DNA of 15,590 nt, from assembly GCA_937859855.1 (NCBI GenBank), contig CALMAR010000394.1, positions 1-15,590 on the forward strand. The letters are read 5' to 3'. The translations under genes and the position numbers were made by a program. Below are positions 1 to 7,102 of the stretch, piece by piece. The notes beneath the pieces are model-generated. The model worked only from the letters and a program-made list of their open reading frames with translations, was not told the origin of the DNA and ran no database searches. How positions within the stretch are numbered: position 1 is the stretch's first letter; each line of letters begins with the position of its first letter. The stretch is from an uncultured Kineosporia sp. (lineage in GTDB: Bacteria; Actinomycetota; Actinomycetes; Actinomycetales; Kineosporiaceae).

Positions 1-450
1 CAACGGGGTCGTCTAAGTCGGGACCAGCCGGGGGCGGCTGGCCGCCAGAACCTTTCGACGGCCGGCGCTTCAGGCCCGGCCCGAACCGTGGATCTGCGCG
101 GAGTGGAAGGGTTTCCAGCTGAGCTCGCGAAGGTGACCGGCATGTTCTACGACTCAGCCACCGCCCGGCTCTACTACACCGAGGCGGGCTCGTCCCGGCT
201 GCCGTACCGCTACGTCAGTCCCGCGACCGAGACCGTCGGCGCGGTGGGCTACAGCGCTGCGTCCCGGGTCCCCGGGCTGGATTGGCGGCAGGTGGCGTCG
301 ATGCTCCTGACCGGATATCAGCTGTTCGTCGCACCCCCGGCGGCCGCTAACGTGACCGTGCCGCTGAGCGGTCCCGTCTTGTCGATCTCCAGTCCACGTC
401 ATCGGCGCGTTCCCGAACTCACCGGCAATTCGTTCCGGCCGTCCACGTGA
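1..450 (+). pseudogene. Frameshifted C-terminal remnant of a secreted beta-propeller protein, paralogous to the 1427-residue protein at 659-4942
   Basis: The frame open from the left edge to a TGA at 448-450 contains, from about 85 to 345, a stretch clearly related to residues 690-776 of the neighbouring surface protein. VTGMFY, RLYYTEAG, YRYVSP, VGA and the PGLDW segment align with MTGLFY, RLYFTLAG, YRYFTP, VGA and SGIDF. Just upstream the matching propeller motif FDGRRF lies in another frame (54-71), where the intact relative has FDGTTF followed by GPA. A frameshift between about 72 and 87 is therefore needed to join the homology. Codon use before position 85 in the long frame is poor, and homology stops near 345, with no PKD modules. 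The start lies outside the window. I read it as a decayed paralogue; a sequencing indel is the alternative. No function can be assigned beyond kinship to secreted carbohydrate-binding proteins. Confidence 0.6.
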
Positions 451-512
451 CTGAAGTCGGCGTAGCCGCCGTCTGCATTGGATCATCACGTCGCCCATGC
501 CGTGCGGAGCGG

Positions 513-576
513 CTTGGTCCAGAGCAGGACCGCTGCGGTCGTGGTTGATTCAGCCGTGATGATGTTCTGGACCAAG
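513..576. repeat. Inverted repeat, 11-bp arms, between converging genes
   Basis: CTTGGTCCAGA (513-523) is exactly complementary to TCTGGACCAAG (566-576), with 42 bp between. A smaller palindrome, GACCGC-T-GCGGTC, sits inside at about 528-540. It lies in the 208-bp gap between the end of the decayed + strand remnant and the end of the - strand surface gene, so it could act as a bidirectional terminator or be a leftover of a mobile or rearranged segment. No T-tract follows either side, and I recognise no insertion-sequence end. The rest of 451-658 holds no recognisable gene. Confidence 0.4.
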
Positions 577-658
577 TGCGCGATCTGCTCGGGTCGCGAC
601 GACTGCGGATGTTCAGCAGACGCGCATCAGCAATGGCGCCTACTCAGCACCGGTTCGT

Positions 659-1552
659 TCAGCCGGCCGGCCGCAGGACCACCGTCCACATGGTGGCCTT
701 GGAGCTGGCCGAGTCCGAAGTGGCGGTCAGTGACGGTGAGGTGCCGGCGGGCGCTGCGGCTCCGCCGTCGGGCGCCAGCGCACCGACCCGGCCCGAGCCG
801 GTCCCATAGGTCGTGGCCCGGCTGGTCTCGCCATTCGGTGGCGTCCAGACCGACGTGGTTGCGGACTTGTCCGCCCAGTAGGAGACCACCCACGAGCCCT
901 GGGCAGCCACGGGGGCGCCCGGGGTGGTGTGCGTGGTCCGGCTGGTGGTCTCCGCCGCGCTCACGGCGGTGGCCACTGGATCGGAACCAGTGCCGTGATA
1001 GGCCAGGACGGTGGCCGCCATCTTGGCCGTTGCGCTCTGCTGGACCAGCACTGTCGATCCACCTGCGCTGGTCGGCGCCACCCGCGAATACAGGTAGGTC
1101 AGGCCGTTGCCGCTGCCCATGTCCCGGGTAGACACCAGTGTCCAGCCGGTCGGAGTGGTCACCGTCGTGGCCGACGAATTGTTGGTCACGAACAGCAGCA
1201 AAGCATCGCCCGTCGCTGCTGCCGCTGGCACGGTCAACGTGGCGTTGGTGGCATTCACGTTGGCCGAGTTCGATCCGACGAAGTTGATCGGAGCCGCCGC
1301 GGCAGCGGTCACCGTCACTGACTTGCTGGCCGTGCCGGTCTTGCCGCCGTTGTCGGTCACGGTCAGGGTGACCGTGTAAGTGCCCGCCGCAGCATAGGTG
1401 TGCGACGTGGTGACTCCGGACCCAGTCCCGCCATCCCCGAACGTCCAGGCGTAGCTGGCAATGGTGCCGTCCGGGTCACTCGATCCCGAACCGCTGGCGG
1501 TGCAGCTCAAGGCCGAGCAGTTCACTGTCAGCGCTGCCGTGGGGGCAACGTT
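659..1552 (-). repeat. Tandem module copy B (PKD + beta domain), C-terminal
   Basis: This is the second copy, starting NVAPTAAL and ending with VVLRPAG at the stop codon. By eye somewhat over half of the residues match copy A, with near-identity at GSGNGxTYLYSR, YWADKS and ASSKATMW. The PKD part is offset by one extra residue relative to the 900-bp period. The divergence says the duplication is old, or that the copies were acquired separately and kept. Confidence 0.9.
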
Positions 1553-4500
1553 GGCCGGCGCCCCGGCTGGGCCGAGCACCACCGACCACATGGTCGCCTT
1601 GCTGCTGGCCGCATCGGCGACCGCGGTCCGGGAGGGCGTGGCACCTGGGCTGACCCCAGCGCCGCTGTCGCCGACCACTGCGGTCACTCGCCCTGAACCG
1701 CTGCCGATGGTGATGCCCCGCTGGGTCACCCCGGTGGGAACGGTCCAGGTGTTCGTGGTGCTGGACTTGTCGGCCCAGTAGTTGAGCACCCAGGATCCGT
1801 CAGCGGTGACCGGTACCGAGGGCGCCGTGTGCGACGTGGTCGACGCGGTTTCAGCGGCACTGGCGAACGATGCCACCGGGTCGGTGGTGGTGCCGTGGTA
1901 GGCCACGACGGTTGCCTCAACCTTCGACACCGCCGACAACGTGACCGACACCGGCGAGCCCGCGCTGGTGGAGGTGGCACTGCGTGAATACAGGTAGGTC
2001 ATCCCATTGCCGCTACCCATGTCGCGGGAACCCTTCAGGGTCCAGCCCGACGGCGTGGCCGGCGTCGCGGTGCTGCTGTTGGTGACGAACAACAGCAGGC
2101 CATCGCCGGAGGTCACTCCGGAAGGAACCGTCACCGATACCGACGACGCGTTGACGTTGTTCGACGCCGTGCCGGCGAAGGAGATCGGTGAGGTGGCCGG
2201 CGGCGGCGCGGTCACGGTCACCGATCGGGTCGCCGTCCCAGTAGCACCGGAGTTGTCGGTCACCGTGAGCTTCACGGTGTAGGTGCCCGCTGCCGCGTAG
2301 GTGTGGTTCGCGGTGACGCCGGAACCGGTTGCGCCGTCCCCGAAGTCGTAGGCATAGCTGGCGATGGTGCCGTCCGAGTCGGCCGACCCTGAGCCGTCAG
2401 CGGTGCAGGCCAGGTTCGTGCAGGTGACCGAGAGAGCCGCGGTCGGTGGCACGTTCGCCGGACCCGGGGGCCGCAGGTTGGTGCCGGTGTAGAGCCACAG
2501 TGCCCGGTTGTGCCAGTTCACCCCGTCGGTGGCTGGACTGCTCACCACGGTGGCGGTACCGGCCACCGGGGCCGAGCCGTTCCAGTTGATCGAACGCAGC
2601 GAGCTGTCGCTGGACTGGCCGAAGTACAGCTTGCCATCGGTGACGAACATGCCGTCCACAGCGGAGAAATCGATCCCGCTGACACTGGCGGATGCGGCGA
2701 ACCGCTGGGCCCCCACAACTCTCGAGCTCGGAGTGAAGTACCGGTAGTAGAGGTTCGGATCACCGGCCAGGGTGAAGTAGAGCCGCCCGCCGTTGTAGAA
2801 CAGGCCGGTCATCTGCTTGATCTCGTTTTGCCAGTCGGTCAGCGGACTGATCTGGTCCTGGGTGTTGACCGCCACCGCCGGTCCGAAGGTGGTGCCATCG
2901 AAGGTTCGCGAGGTGAACGATCCGTCGGTGGCGCCGTAGTACACACTGCCGTCGATCATGGTGGCGCCCCGGGCGCTGCTCCACTGCACGCCACCGCCGG
3001 ACTGGCTGCCGATCACCGTGCCGCCGGTCGTGGTCAGGTAGTTGTGCTGCAGATCGTCCACGCTCGGAGCGGGTCCGGTGTCATCGGTGCGGACGATCTC
3101 GATCCCGTTGATCAGCGGGTTCTCTGTGATGTGGCTGAAGTCGATGTTGACTGTGCCGTCACTGGTGATGTTGAACTGCTTCATCGTGCCGGTCTGATCG
3201 CCGGTGTCGGCGACGATGTCGTAGTGATCCAGGACGGTGGTGCCGTCAATGGCCACGTTGAAGACCCGGGCGCCGGCGGTGCTGGTGCAGCTGCACCGGT
3301 TGGCGAAGTAGAGCCGGACCTGCAGCGGGACGCCCGCGCTGACCGGGAAGGCCCAGCTCATGGCCGGGTTGTCGCTGGGTGACCAGCGCTCGCTGGTGAA
3401 GATCGCCCCGGGTGTGGTGCTGGGCACCGATGGGTTCAACGTGTAGTTGTTGTCCCAGCCAGCCGTGTTGCTGCCGTTGTTGCGATACGGGCTGGGATCG
3501 GTGTTATCGGCGGCCCAATCCGGGCCGTTGTCGGTGGCCAGCACAGCGCCGCCACCGGTATTGACCCGGTACAGAATCGGGCTGTTGGCCGGGGTACCAC
3601 CGGCCAGGAAGACGTGGCCGGGCAAGACGCCGGTCTTGTTCGGCGGCAGAGTGGTTCCGCCGGTCAGCGGGAAGAATGCGATTCTGGCGTGGGTCTCGCC
3701 GCCGATCATGGTGGTGTCGCTGGCGACCCAGAGACCGGTCGAGGTGGCCAGCATGTCGAAGACGCCAACCCCCCGATCACGGCCGGGGTTCCAGGCCAGC
3801 GGCAGGCCGTTGACCGGATCGAGCGCGGTGATCCCTTCCCGAGCCACGGCGCCGGGACCGGCCGAGTCGCCGGCGAATGAGTTGTTCTGCCAGCGGAAGT
3901 GGCCACCGGTATAGACGGCGGCCGAGGTGATGGCCACGGCGTAGGTGGTGTCACCGCCGGTGTAGTCGGTCCAGGTCGGCATCAGGCCGCTGCCAGTGGA
4001 GCCGACCTCCCAGCGGGTGCTCGAGTCGCAGGGACTGGCGCTGCCGCCGTACGCCCCGGTAGTGCTGATCACGAAGTAACTGCCATCGGGGGAGATGTCG
4101 ACGTCGCGCATGTACGTGTCGAAGACCCCGGCGCAAGCGGGACCGAAGAAGTTGGTCTGCCAGTCCGCAACCGCGGCACTGGTGGTGCTGGACAGGTCCA
4201 GCAGACCCAGGAAGCCCCGGTCCAGGCCGTTGATGGTGGTGAAGTTGCCCATCGCCACCAGCCGGTTGCCGTCTGGCGTGATGTCGAACTTGGTCACCGC
4301 CAACGAGCCGTTGTTGCGGGGGCCCGCGAAGGTCAGGCTCATGTAGGGCAGCCGCGCGCCAGTGGTCGGGTTGAGCGCGGCCAGGGCTGGCTGGGTGACC
4401 GAGCCGATCTTGGTGAAGGCGCCCGCGATCCACAGCCGGTTGTTGGAGATCTTGAGGTCCTGGACTGCGGCGTCCGGTGCGACATTCGCGAACCCAGCGA

Positions 4501-4942
4501 CCAGCGCACCGTTGGACACGTTCAGCTTGGCCAGCTTGCGCATGGTTACGCCGTTGACCGTGTTGAACGAGCCACCGACGTAGATCGACTGCTGGTCGGG
4601 GGATACCGCCAGCGAGGTGACCTCGGCAGTGATCGTCGGATTGAAGGTCGTGCTCAGGGCACCGGTGGTGGCGTCGAAGGCCAGGAGATAGTTCTTGGTG
4701 ACGGCCGAGCCACCGACCGGGGTCACCTGGGTGAAGGTGCCCCCGATGAACATCGTGTTCCCAGCCTGAGCGATCGCCTCGACCCGGCCATCGTTGATGT
4801 TGGGGGTGAAGTTCGCCGGGTTGTCCGACACCACCTGAGTCTGGGGGTACTGCACGGCTTGTGCCGGGCTGACGAGCAGGCCGAGGCCGGTCGCCGAGAG
4901 GGCCGCGACGGCGATCGCCGCGACTGCTCGTCTGATGTGCAT
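659..4942 (-). CDS. Large secreted modular protein: propeller - malectin - propeller - 2x(PKD + beta module)
   Basis: Probably an exported surface or extracellular carbohydrate-binding protein; no catalytic domain is recognisable. The start at 4942 has GGAG five bases upstream; an in-frame GTG at 4957 contains that site and is rejected. Residues 1-29 form a signal peptide (RR, hydrophobic core, cut after SPAQA). Residues 45-430 are propeller-like, with repeated motifs such as FIGGTFTQV, YVGGSFNTVNG and YTGGHF. Residues 455-620 resemble malectin (YRVNTGG, YFANRCSC, DFSHITENPLINGIEI). Residues 630-820 form a second propeller-like segment. Residues 830-911 and 1131-1213 are PKD domains (FGDG, HTYAAAGTYTV), each followed by a Ser/Thr/Gly-rich beta domain of about 210 residues. 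No LPXTG anchor or C-terminal membrane segment is present, so release or non-covalent attachment is likely. Domain names come from motif recognition; the substrate is unknown. Confidence 0.9.
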   Translation of the reverse strand: MHIRRAVAAIAVAALSATGLGLLVSPAQAVQYPQTQVVSDNPANFTPNINDGRVEAIAQAGNTMFIGGTFTQVTPVGGSAVTKNYLLAFDATTGALSTTFNPTITAEVTSLAVSPDQQSIYVGGSFNTVNGVTMRKLAKLNVSNGALVAGFANVAPDAAVQDLKISNNRLWIAGAFTKIGSVTQPALAALNPTTGARLPYMSLTFAGPRNNGSLAVTKFDITPDGNRLVAMGNFTTINGLDRGFLGLLDLSSTTSAAVADWQTNFFGPACAGVFDTYMRDVDISPDGSYFVISTTGAYGGSASPCDSSTRWEVGSTGSGLMPTWTDYTGGDTTYAVAITSAAVYTGGHFRWQNNSFAGDSAGPGAVAREGITALDPVNGLPLAWNPGRDRGVGVFDMLATSTGLWVASDTTMIGGETHARIAFFPLTGGTTLPPNKTGVLPGHVFLAGGTPANSPILYRVNTGGGAVLATDNGPDWAADNTDPSPYRNNGSNTAGWDNNYTLNPSVPSTTPGAIFTSERWSPSDNPAMSWAFPVSAGVPLQVRLYFANRCSCTSTAGARVFNVAIDGTTVLDHYDIVADTGDQTGTMKQFNITSDGTVNIDFSHITENPLINGIEIVRTDDTGPAPSVDDLQHNYLTTTGGTVIGSQSGGGVQWSSARGATMIDGSVYYGATDGSFTSRTFDGTTFGPAVAVNTQDQISPLTDWQNEIKQMTGLFYNGGRLYFTLAGDPNLYYRYFTPSSRVVGAQRFAASASVSGIDFSAVDGMFVTDGKLYFGQSSDSSLRSINWNGSAPVAGTATVVSSPATDGVNWHNRALWLYTGTNLRPPGPANVPPTAALSVTCTNLACTADGSGSADSDGTIASYAYDFGDGATGSGVTANHTYAAAGTYTVKLTVTDNSGATGTATRSVTVTAPPPATSPISFAGTASNNVNASSVSVTVPSGVTSGDGLLLFVTNSSTATPATPSGWTLKGSRDMGSGNGMTYLYSRSATSTSAGSPVSVTLSAVSKVEATVVAYHGTTTDPVASFASAAETASTTSHTAPSVPVTADGSWVLNYWADKSSTTNTWTVPTGVTQRGITIGSGSGRVTAVVGDSGAGVSPGATPSRTAVADAASSKATMWSVVLGPAGAPANVAPTAALTVNCSALSCTASGSGSSDPDGTIASYAWTFGDGGTGSGVTTSHTYAAAGTYTVTLTVTDNGGKTGTASKSVTVTAAAAAPINFVGSNSANVNATNATLTVPAAAATGDALLLFVTNNSSATTVTTPTGWTLVSTRDMGSGNGLTYLYSRVAPTSAGGSTVLVQQSATAKMAATVLAYHGTGSDPVATAVSAAETTSRTTHTTPGAPVAAQGSWVVSYWADKSATTSVWTPPNGETSRATTYGTGSGRVGALAPDGGAAAPAGTSPSLTATSDSASSKATMWTVVLRPAG
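1553..2455 (-). repeat. Tandem module copy A (PKD + beta domain) in the secreted protein gene
   Basis: This is the first of two head-to-tail coding repeats of about 300 codons. Landmarks recur exactly 900 bp apart: the block AATACAGGTAGGTCA at 1987-2001 recurs at 1087-1101, and the WADKS and GSGNG motifs are exactly 300 residues apart. Copy A begins with NVPPTAAL and ends with the VVLGPAG segment. Confidence 0.9.
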
Positions 4943-4945
4943 CTT

Positions 4946-4951
4946 CTCTCC
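4946..4951 (-). promoter_or_regulatory. Ribosome binding site deciding the 4942 start
   Basis: On the - strand GGAGAG precedes the ATG at 4942, with five bases between GGAG and the ATG. The longer reading from GTG 4957 would bury this site inside the coding region and put five extra residues before the signal peptide. Confidence 0.75.
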
Positions 4952-5006
4952 AGGCACGCCGTTGGAAACTGGGGTCGGCCGGAGAGGGGACCGGTCGACA
5001 GGCTCT

Positions 5007-5037
5007 ATTGAAATTAGCGTTAGCTCACCATTGAAAT
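5007..5037 (-). promoter_or_regulatory. Putative operator region upstream of the secreted protein gene
   Basis: CGTTAGCTC (5018-5026), three bases and ATTGA (5030-5034) match a site upstream of the neighbouring membrane protein gene (5757-5773). The octamer ATTGAAAT also occurs twice here, at 5007-5014 and 5030-5037, flanking the element TTAGCGTTAGC. This more AT-rich patch lies 65-95 bp upstream of the start at 4942, a position fitting an operator or promoter. The binding protein is unknown. The rest of the 232-bp gap (4943-5174) shows no gene. Confidence 0.4.
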
Positions 5038-5174
5038 CTGGGTTTTGCTGGAGTTCGGTGACTCATTGACAGACCCAAATACCACAGAGCAGGCAAATCG
5101 GAATATTGGTCATGGCTGAGAATCGCTGGCTGTTGTGTTCTGCGGACCGGCTCGCCAATCGATGTCACCGCGCG

Positions 5175-5711
5175 TTATCGGCAATCACCGTTGCGGTGCG
5201 GGAATGCGGTGTTCAGGTGTGCTCCCATCGCCTCCAGCCGCTTGTTCGCCCCAGTAATTGCGGCGACCGCTTGCTGGTGGTGCTTGTTGTCATCCGCGGT
5301 GATGGCAGCGGCCCAGCTCTTCCGCACCGACATCAGGTCTTTGATCAATGGCTTGAGGGCCGGGCGCCCGATCGCGGCATCGGACAGCCGGGTGATCCGC
5401 TGATCCAGCACGAACAGGCCATCCCGCAGATTCTCCAGCGAGCCGGCCTTCGACGAGATCCGGGTGAGCGAGCGCAGAGCGGCGGGCTGGACCTGGCACA
5501 GCGCGTCGGCGGTTTCCTGCTGGCTGAGTGTGGTTGTGCCACTCACGGGAATGGTGGTGCCGTAGCCGGGCGGATGACCGGGCTGCTCGGGGCTGGCCGA
5601 CTTGACCGGGCTGGTCTCGCGGCCGGGTCCGAGGATGAAGAACGCACTGGCCGCCACCCCAGCCACCACTGTCATCAGAATGACCAGCATTCCGGCTCGC
5701 CGTTTCAGCAT
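5175..5711 (-). CDS. Membrane-anchored extracytoplasmic protein of unknown function
   Basis: I do not recognise a family. The 178-residue product starts at ATG 5711, chosen over an in-frame GTG at 5735 because GGAGG (5718-5722) lies six bases before the ATG. Residues 1-6 are basic (MLKRR) and 7-27 form one hydrophobic helix, so it is either an uncleaved N-terminal anchor or a signal peptide. A Pro/Ser/Gly-rich linker (about 30-60) follows, then a mostly helical region (about 62-170) with charged, heptad-like spacing. The only two cysteines, C72 and C177, sit near the ends of this region and could form a disulfide outside the cell. The secreted modular protein gene follows on the same strand after 232 bp, and both upstream regions share a motif, which hints at a linked role at the cell surface. 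The function remains unassigned. Confidence 0.75.
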   Translation of the reverse strand: MLKRRAGMLVILMTVVAGVAASAFFILGPGRETSPVKSASPEQPGHPPGYGTTIPVSGTTTLSQQETADALCQVQPAALRSLTRISSKAGSLENLRDGLFVLDQRITRLSDAAIGRPALKPLIKDLMSVRKSWAAAITADDNKHHQQAVAAITGANKRLEAMGAHLNTAFPHRNGDCR

Positions 5712-5717
5712 GAAGGA

Positions 5718-5722
5718 CCTCC
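5718..5722 (-). promoter_or_regulatory. Strong Shine-Dalgarno GGAGG for the membrane protein
   Basis: GGAGG on the - strand, six bases before ATG 5711. It fixes the start and removes eight N-terminal residues from the longest possible reading. Confidence 0.75.
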
Positions 5723-5748
5723 GGATTCCGATCACGCAAAAAAGGCAC

Positions 5749-5773
5749 GCTAACGCCGTTAGCTCCTGATTGA
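5749..5773 (-). promoter_or_regulatory. Palindromic putative operator upstream of the membrane protein gene
   Basis: GCTAACG-C-CGTTAGC (5749-5763) is a perfect inverted repeat with 7-bp arms. It overlaps CGTTAGCTC-N3-ATTGA (5757-5773), shared with the region upstream of the secreted protein gene. It lies about 40-60 bp before the ATG at 5711 and in the divergent gap before the transferase gene at 5901, so it could control either side. Palindromes with TTAGC/GCTAA half-sites resemble LacI-type operators of sugar genes, but here the halves face the other way round. On the - strand a T6 run (5738-5743) follows, so a weak attenuator hairpin is the alternative. Confidence 0.45.
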
Positions 5774-5900
5774 GCCCGATTTCGAAGAATGCCCGGGATT
5801 CTCAGGCGTTCGGCCGGCTGATCGCTGACCCTGTCGGTGGCGCCCGTTGTCCGGCGGTGCTTGTTGATGCGGTCTTCGGCGTCCGCGCGACACTGGACCG

Positions 5901-6962
5901 GTGACCGAACAGACTGCGAGGCCCGCGAACGAGCAGACCGGCGGCGCGGGTTACGTGTCCGGCGACTCCAGCGGCGACTTCAACCGGCAGATGGACTACA
6001 TCACCGACCGGATCACAGCCGGCTCCGCCGCCGGCTGGCCGGTCGAGGCGGGGCGTTACCGGCTGGTGGTGTCGCGCGCCTGTCCCTGGGCCGGTCGAGC
6101 TGTGATGGTCCGGCGCCTGCTCGGCCTCGAGGACGCGATCTCGATGGGCATCTGCGGGCCAACCCACGACGAGCGCAGCTGGACCTTCGACCTCGATCCC
6201 GGCGGCGTCGATCCGCTACTGGGCATCCCGCGGATCCAGGACGCCTACCTGGAGCGGTTCCCTGACTACAGCGCCGGGATCACGGTGCCGGTGATGGTGG
6301 ACGTACCGTCGGGCCAGGCTGTCACCAACGACTTCGCCCAGCTGACCATCGATTTCTCCACTCAGTGGACGGCGCTGCACCGGCCCGGGGCTCCGCAGCT
6401 GTACCCCGAAGCGTTGCGCGACGAGATCGACGACGTCGCCGCCAAGGTCTTCCAGGACGTGAACGACGGGGTCTACCGGTGCGGCTTCGCCAGCACTCAG
6501 GCGGCCTACGACAAGGCCTACCAGCGGCTGTTCGCCCGGCTGGACTGGCTGGAGGACCGGCTGTCGGGGCAGCGCTTTCTGGTCGGCGACGCCATCACCG
6601 AGGCCGACGTGCGGCTGTTCAGCACGCTGGCCCGGTTCGACGCCGTCTATCACGGCCACTTCAAGTGCAACCGGCAGAAGCTGATCGAGTTCCCGGCTCT
6701 GTGGGCCTACGCACGCGACCTGTTCCAGACTCCCGGCTTCGGCGACACCATCGACTTCGAGCAGATCAAGCAGCACTACTACATCGTGCACAAGGACATC
6801 AACCCGACGCAGATCGTCCCCCTGGGTCCAGACGAACGGCACTGGCTGGCGCCACATGACCGCGACCAGCTGGGCGGACGGCCGTTCGGCGACGGGACGC
6901 CGCCGGGTCCGCTGCCGCCGACCGAACGTGTGCCGCCGGGGCACACGCCGCTGCCCGGCTAG
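5901..6962 (+). CDS. Xi-class glutathione transferase / glutathionyl-hydroquinone reductase homologue
   Basis: Family members reduce thiol-hydroquinone conjugates (GS-hydroquinones in bacteria and fungi) through a catalytic cysteine in the cytoplasm. The 353-residue product shows the family's N-terminal thioredoxin fold with the CPWA motif, catalytic Cys61, at SRACPWAGRA. It also has the VPVMVD strand, a C-terminal helical GST domain (about 165-285, including FLVGDAITEADVRL), and the family tail with HYY at 292-294 and INPTQIVPLGP (300-310). A Pro-rich extension follows. The GTG start at 5901 is the only one before an upstream stop. There is no good Shine-Dalgarno, so a leaderless transcript is possible. 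It is divergent from the membrane protein gene. Most actinobacteria lack glutathione, so mycothiol may be the true partner; that is inference. The family call is firm, the substrate is not. Confidence 0.92.
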   Translation: MTEQTARPANEQTGGAGYVSGDSSGDFNRQMDYITDRITAGSAAGWPVEAGRYRLVVSRACPWAGRAVMVRRLLGLEDAISMGICGPTHDERSWTFDLDPGGVDPLLGIPRIQDAYLERFPDYSAGITVPVMVDVPSGQAVTNDFAQLTIDFSTQWTALHRPGAPQLYPEALRDEIDDVAAKVFQDVNDGVYRCGFASTQAAYDKAYQRLFARLDWLEDRLSGQRFLVGDAITEADVRLFSTLARFDAVYHGHFKCNRQKLIEFPALWAYARDLFQTPGFGDTIDFEQIKQHYYIVHKDINPTQIVPLGPDERHWLAPHDRDQLGGRPFGDGTPPGPLPPTERVPPGHTPLPG

Positions 6963-6965
6963 CAG

Positions 6966-6981
6966 GGCCCTAAACTGGGCC
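6966..6981 (+). terminator. Possible short terminator hairpin after the transferase gene
   Basis: GGCCC-TAAACT-GGGCC begins three bases after the transferase stop codon. The stem is only five G/C pairs and no T-run follows, so it could at most be a weak or Rho-assisted end. The remaining gap to mfd (to 7102) shows nothing else clear. Confidence 0.25.
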
Positions 6982-7102
6982 GGGAAGGCCAGCGCCGCCT
7001 GCCCGGTTGACCGGAGCAGGTCGCCATCGGCCCAGGCATTCGGACGGTGGCGAGTCTTCGTGCTGCTCGAACACCCTCGCACCACCTTCTCGAGTCGGAG
7101 TC

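Noticed and set aside
2510..5011. Long + strand frames (2510-3382, 3899-5011) opposite the secreted protein gene
   Set aside because: They are antisense to a protein with clear signal peptide and domain motifs. Their products are Gly/Arg/Val-rich, without recognisable domains, as expected from GC-rich shadow frames.
5106..5753. + strand frame opposite the membrane protein gene
   Set aside because: The - strand gene has a strong GGAGG, a hydrophobic anchor and coherent codon use; the + frame product looks like noise.
5738..5763. Palindrome plus T6 on the - strand read as an intrinsic terminator
   Set aside because: The arms leave only a one-base loop. Opening the loop leaves a weak 5-bp A/T-rich stem, and there is no - strand gene upstream to terminate. 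An operator is the simpler reading.
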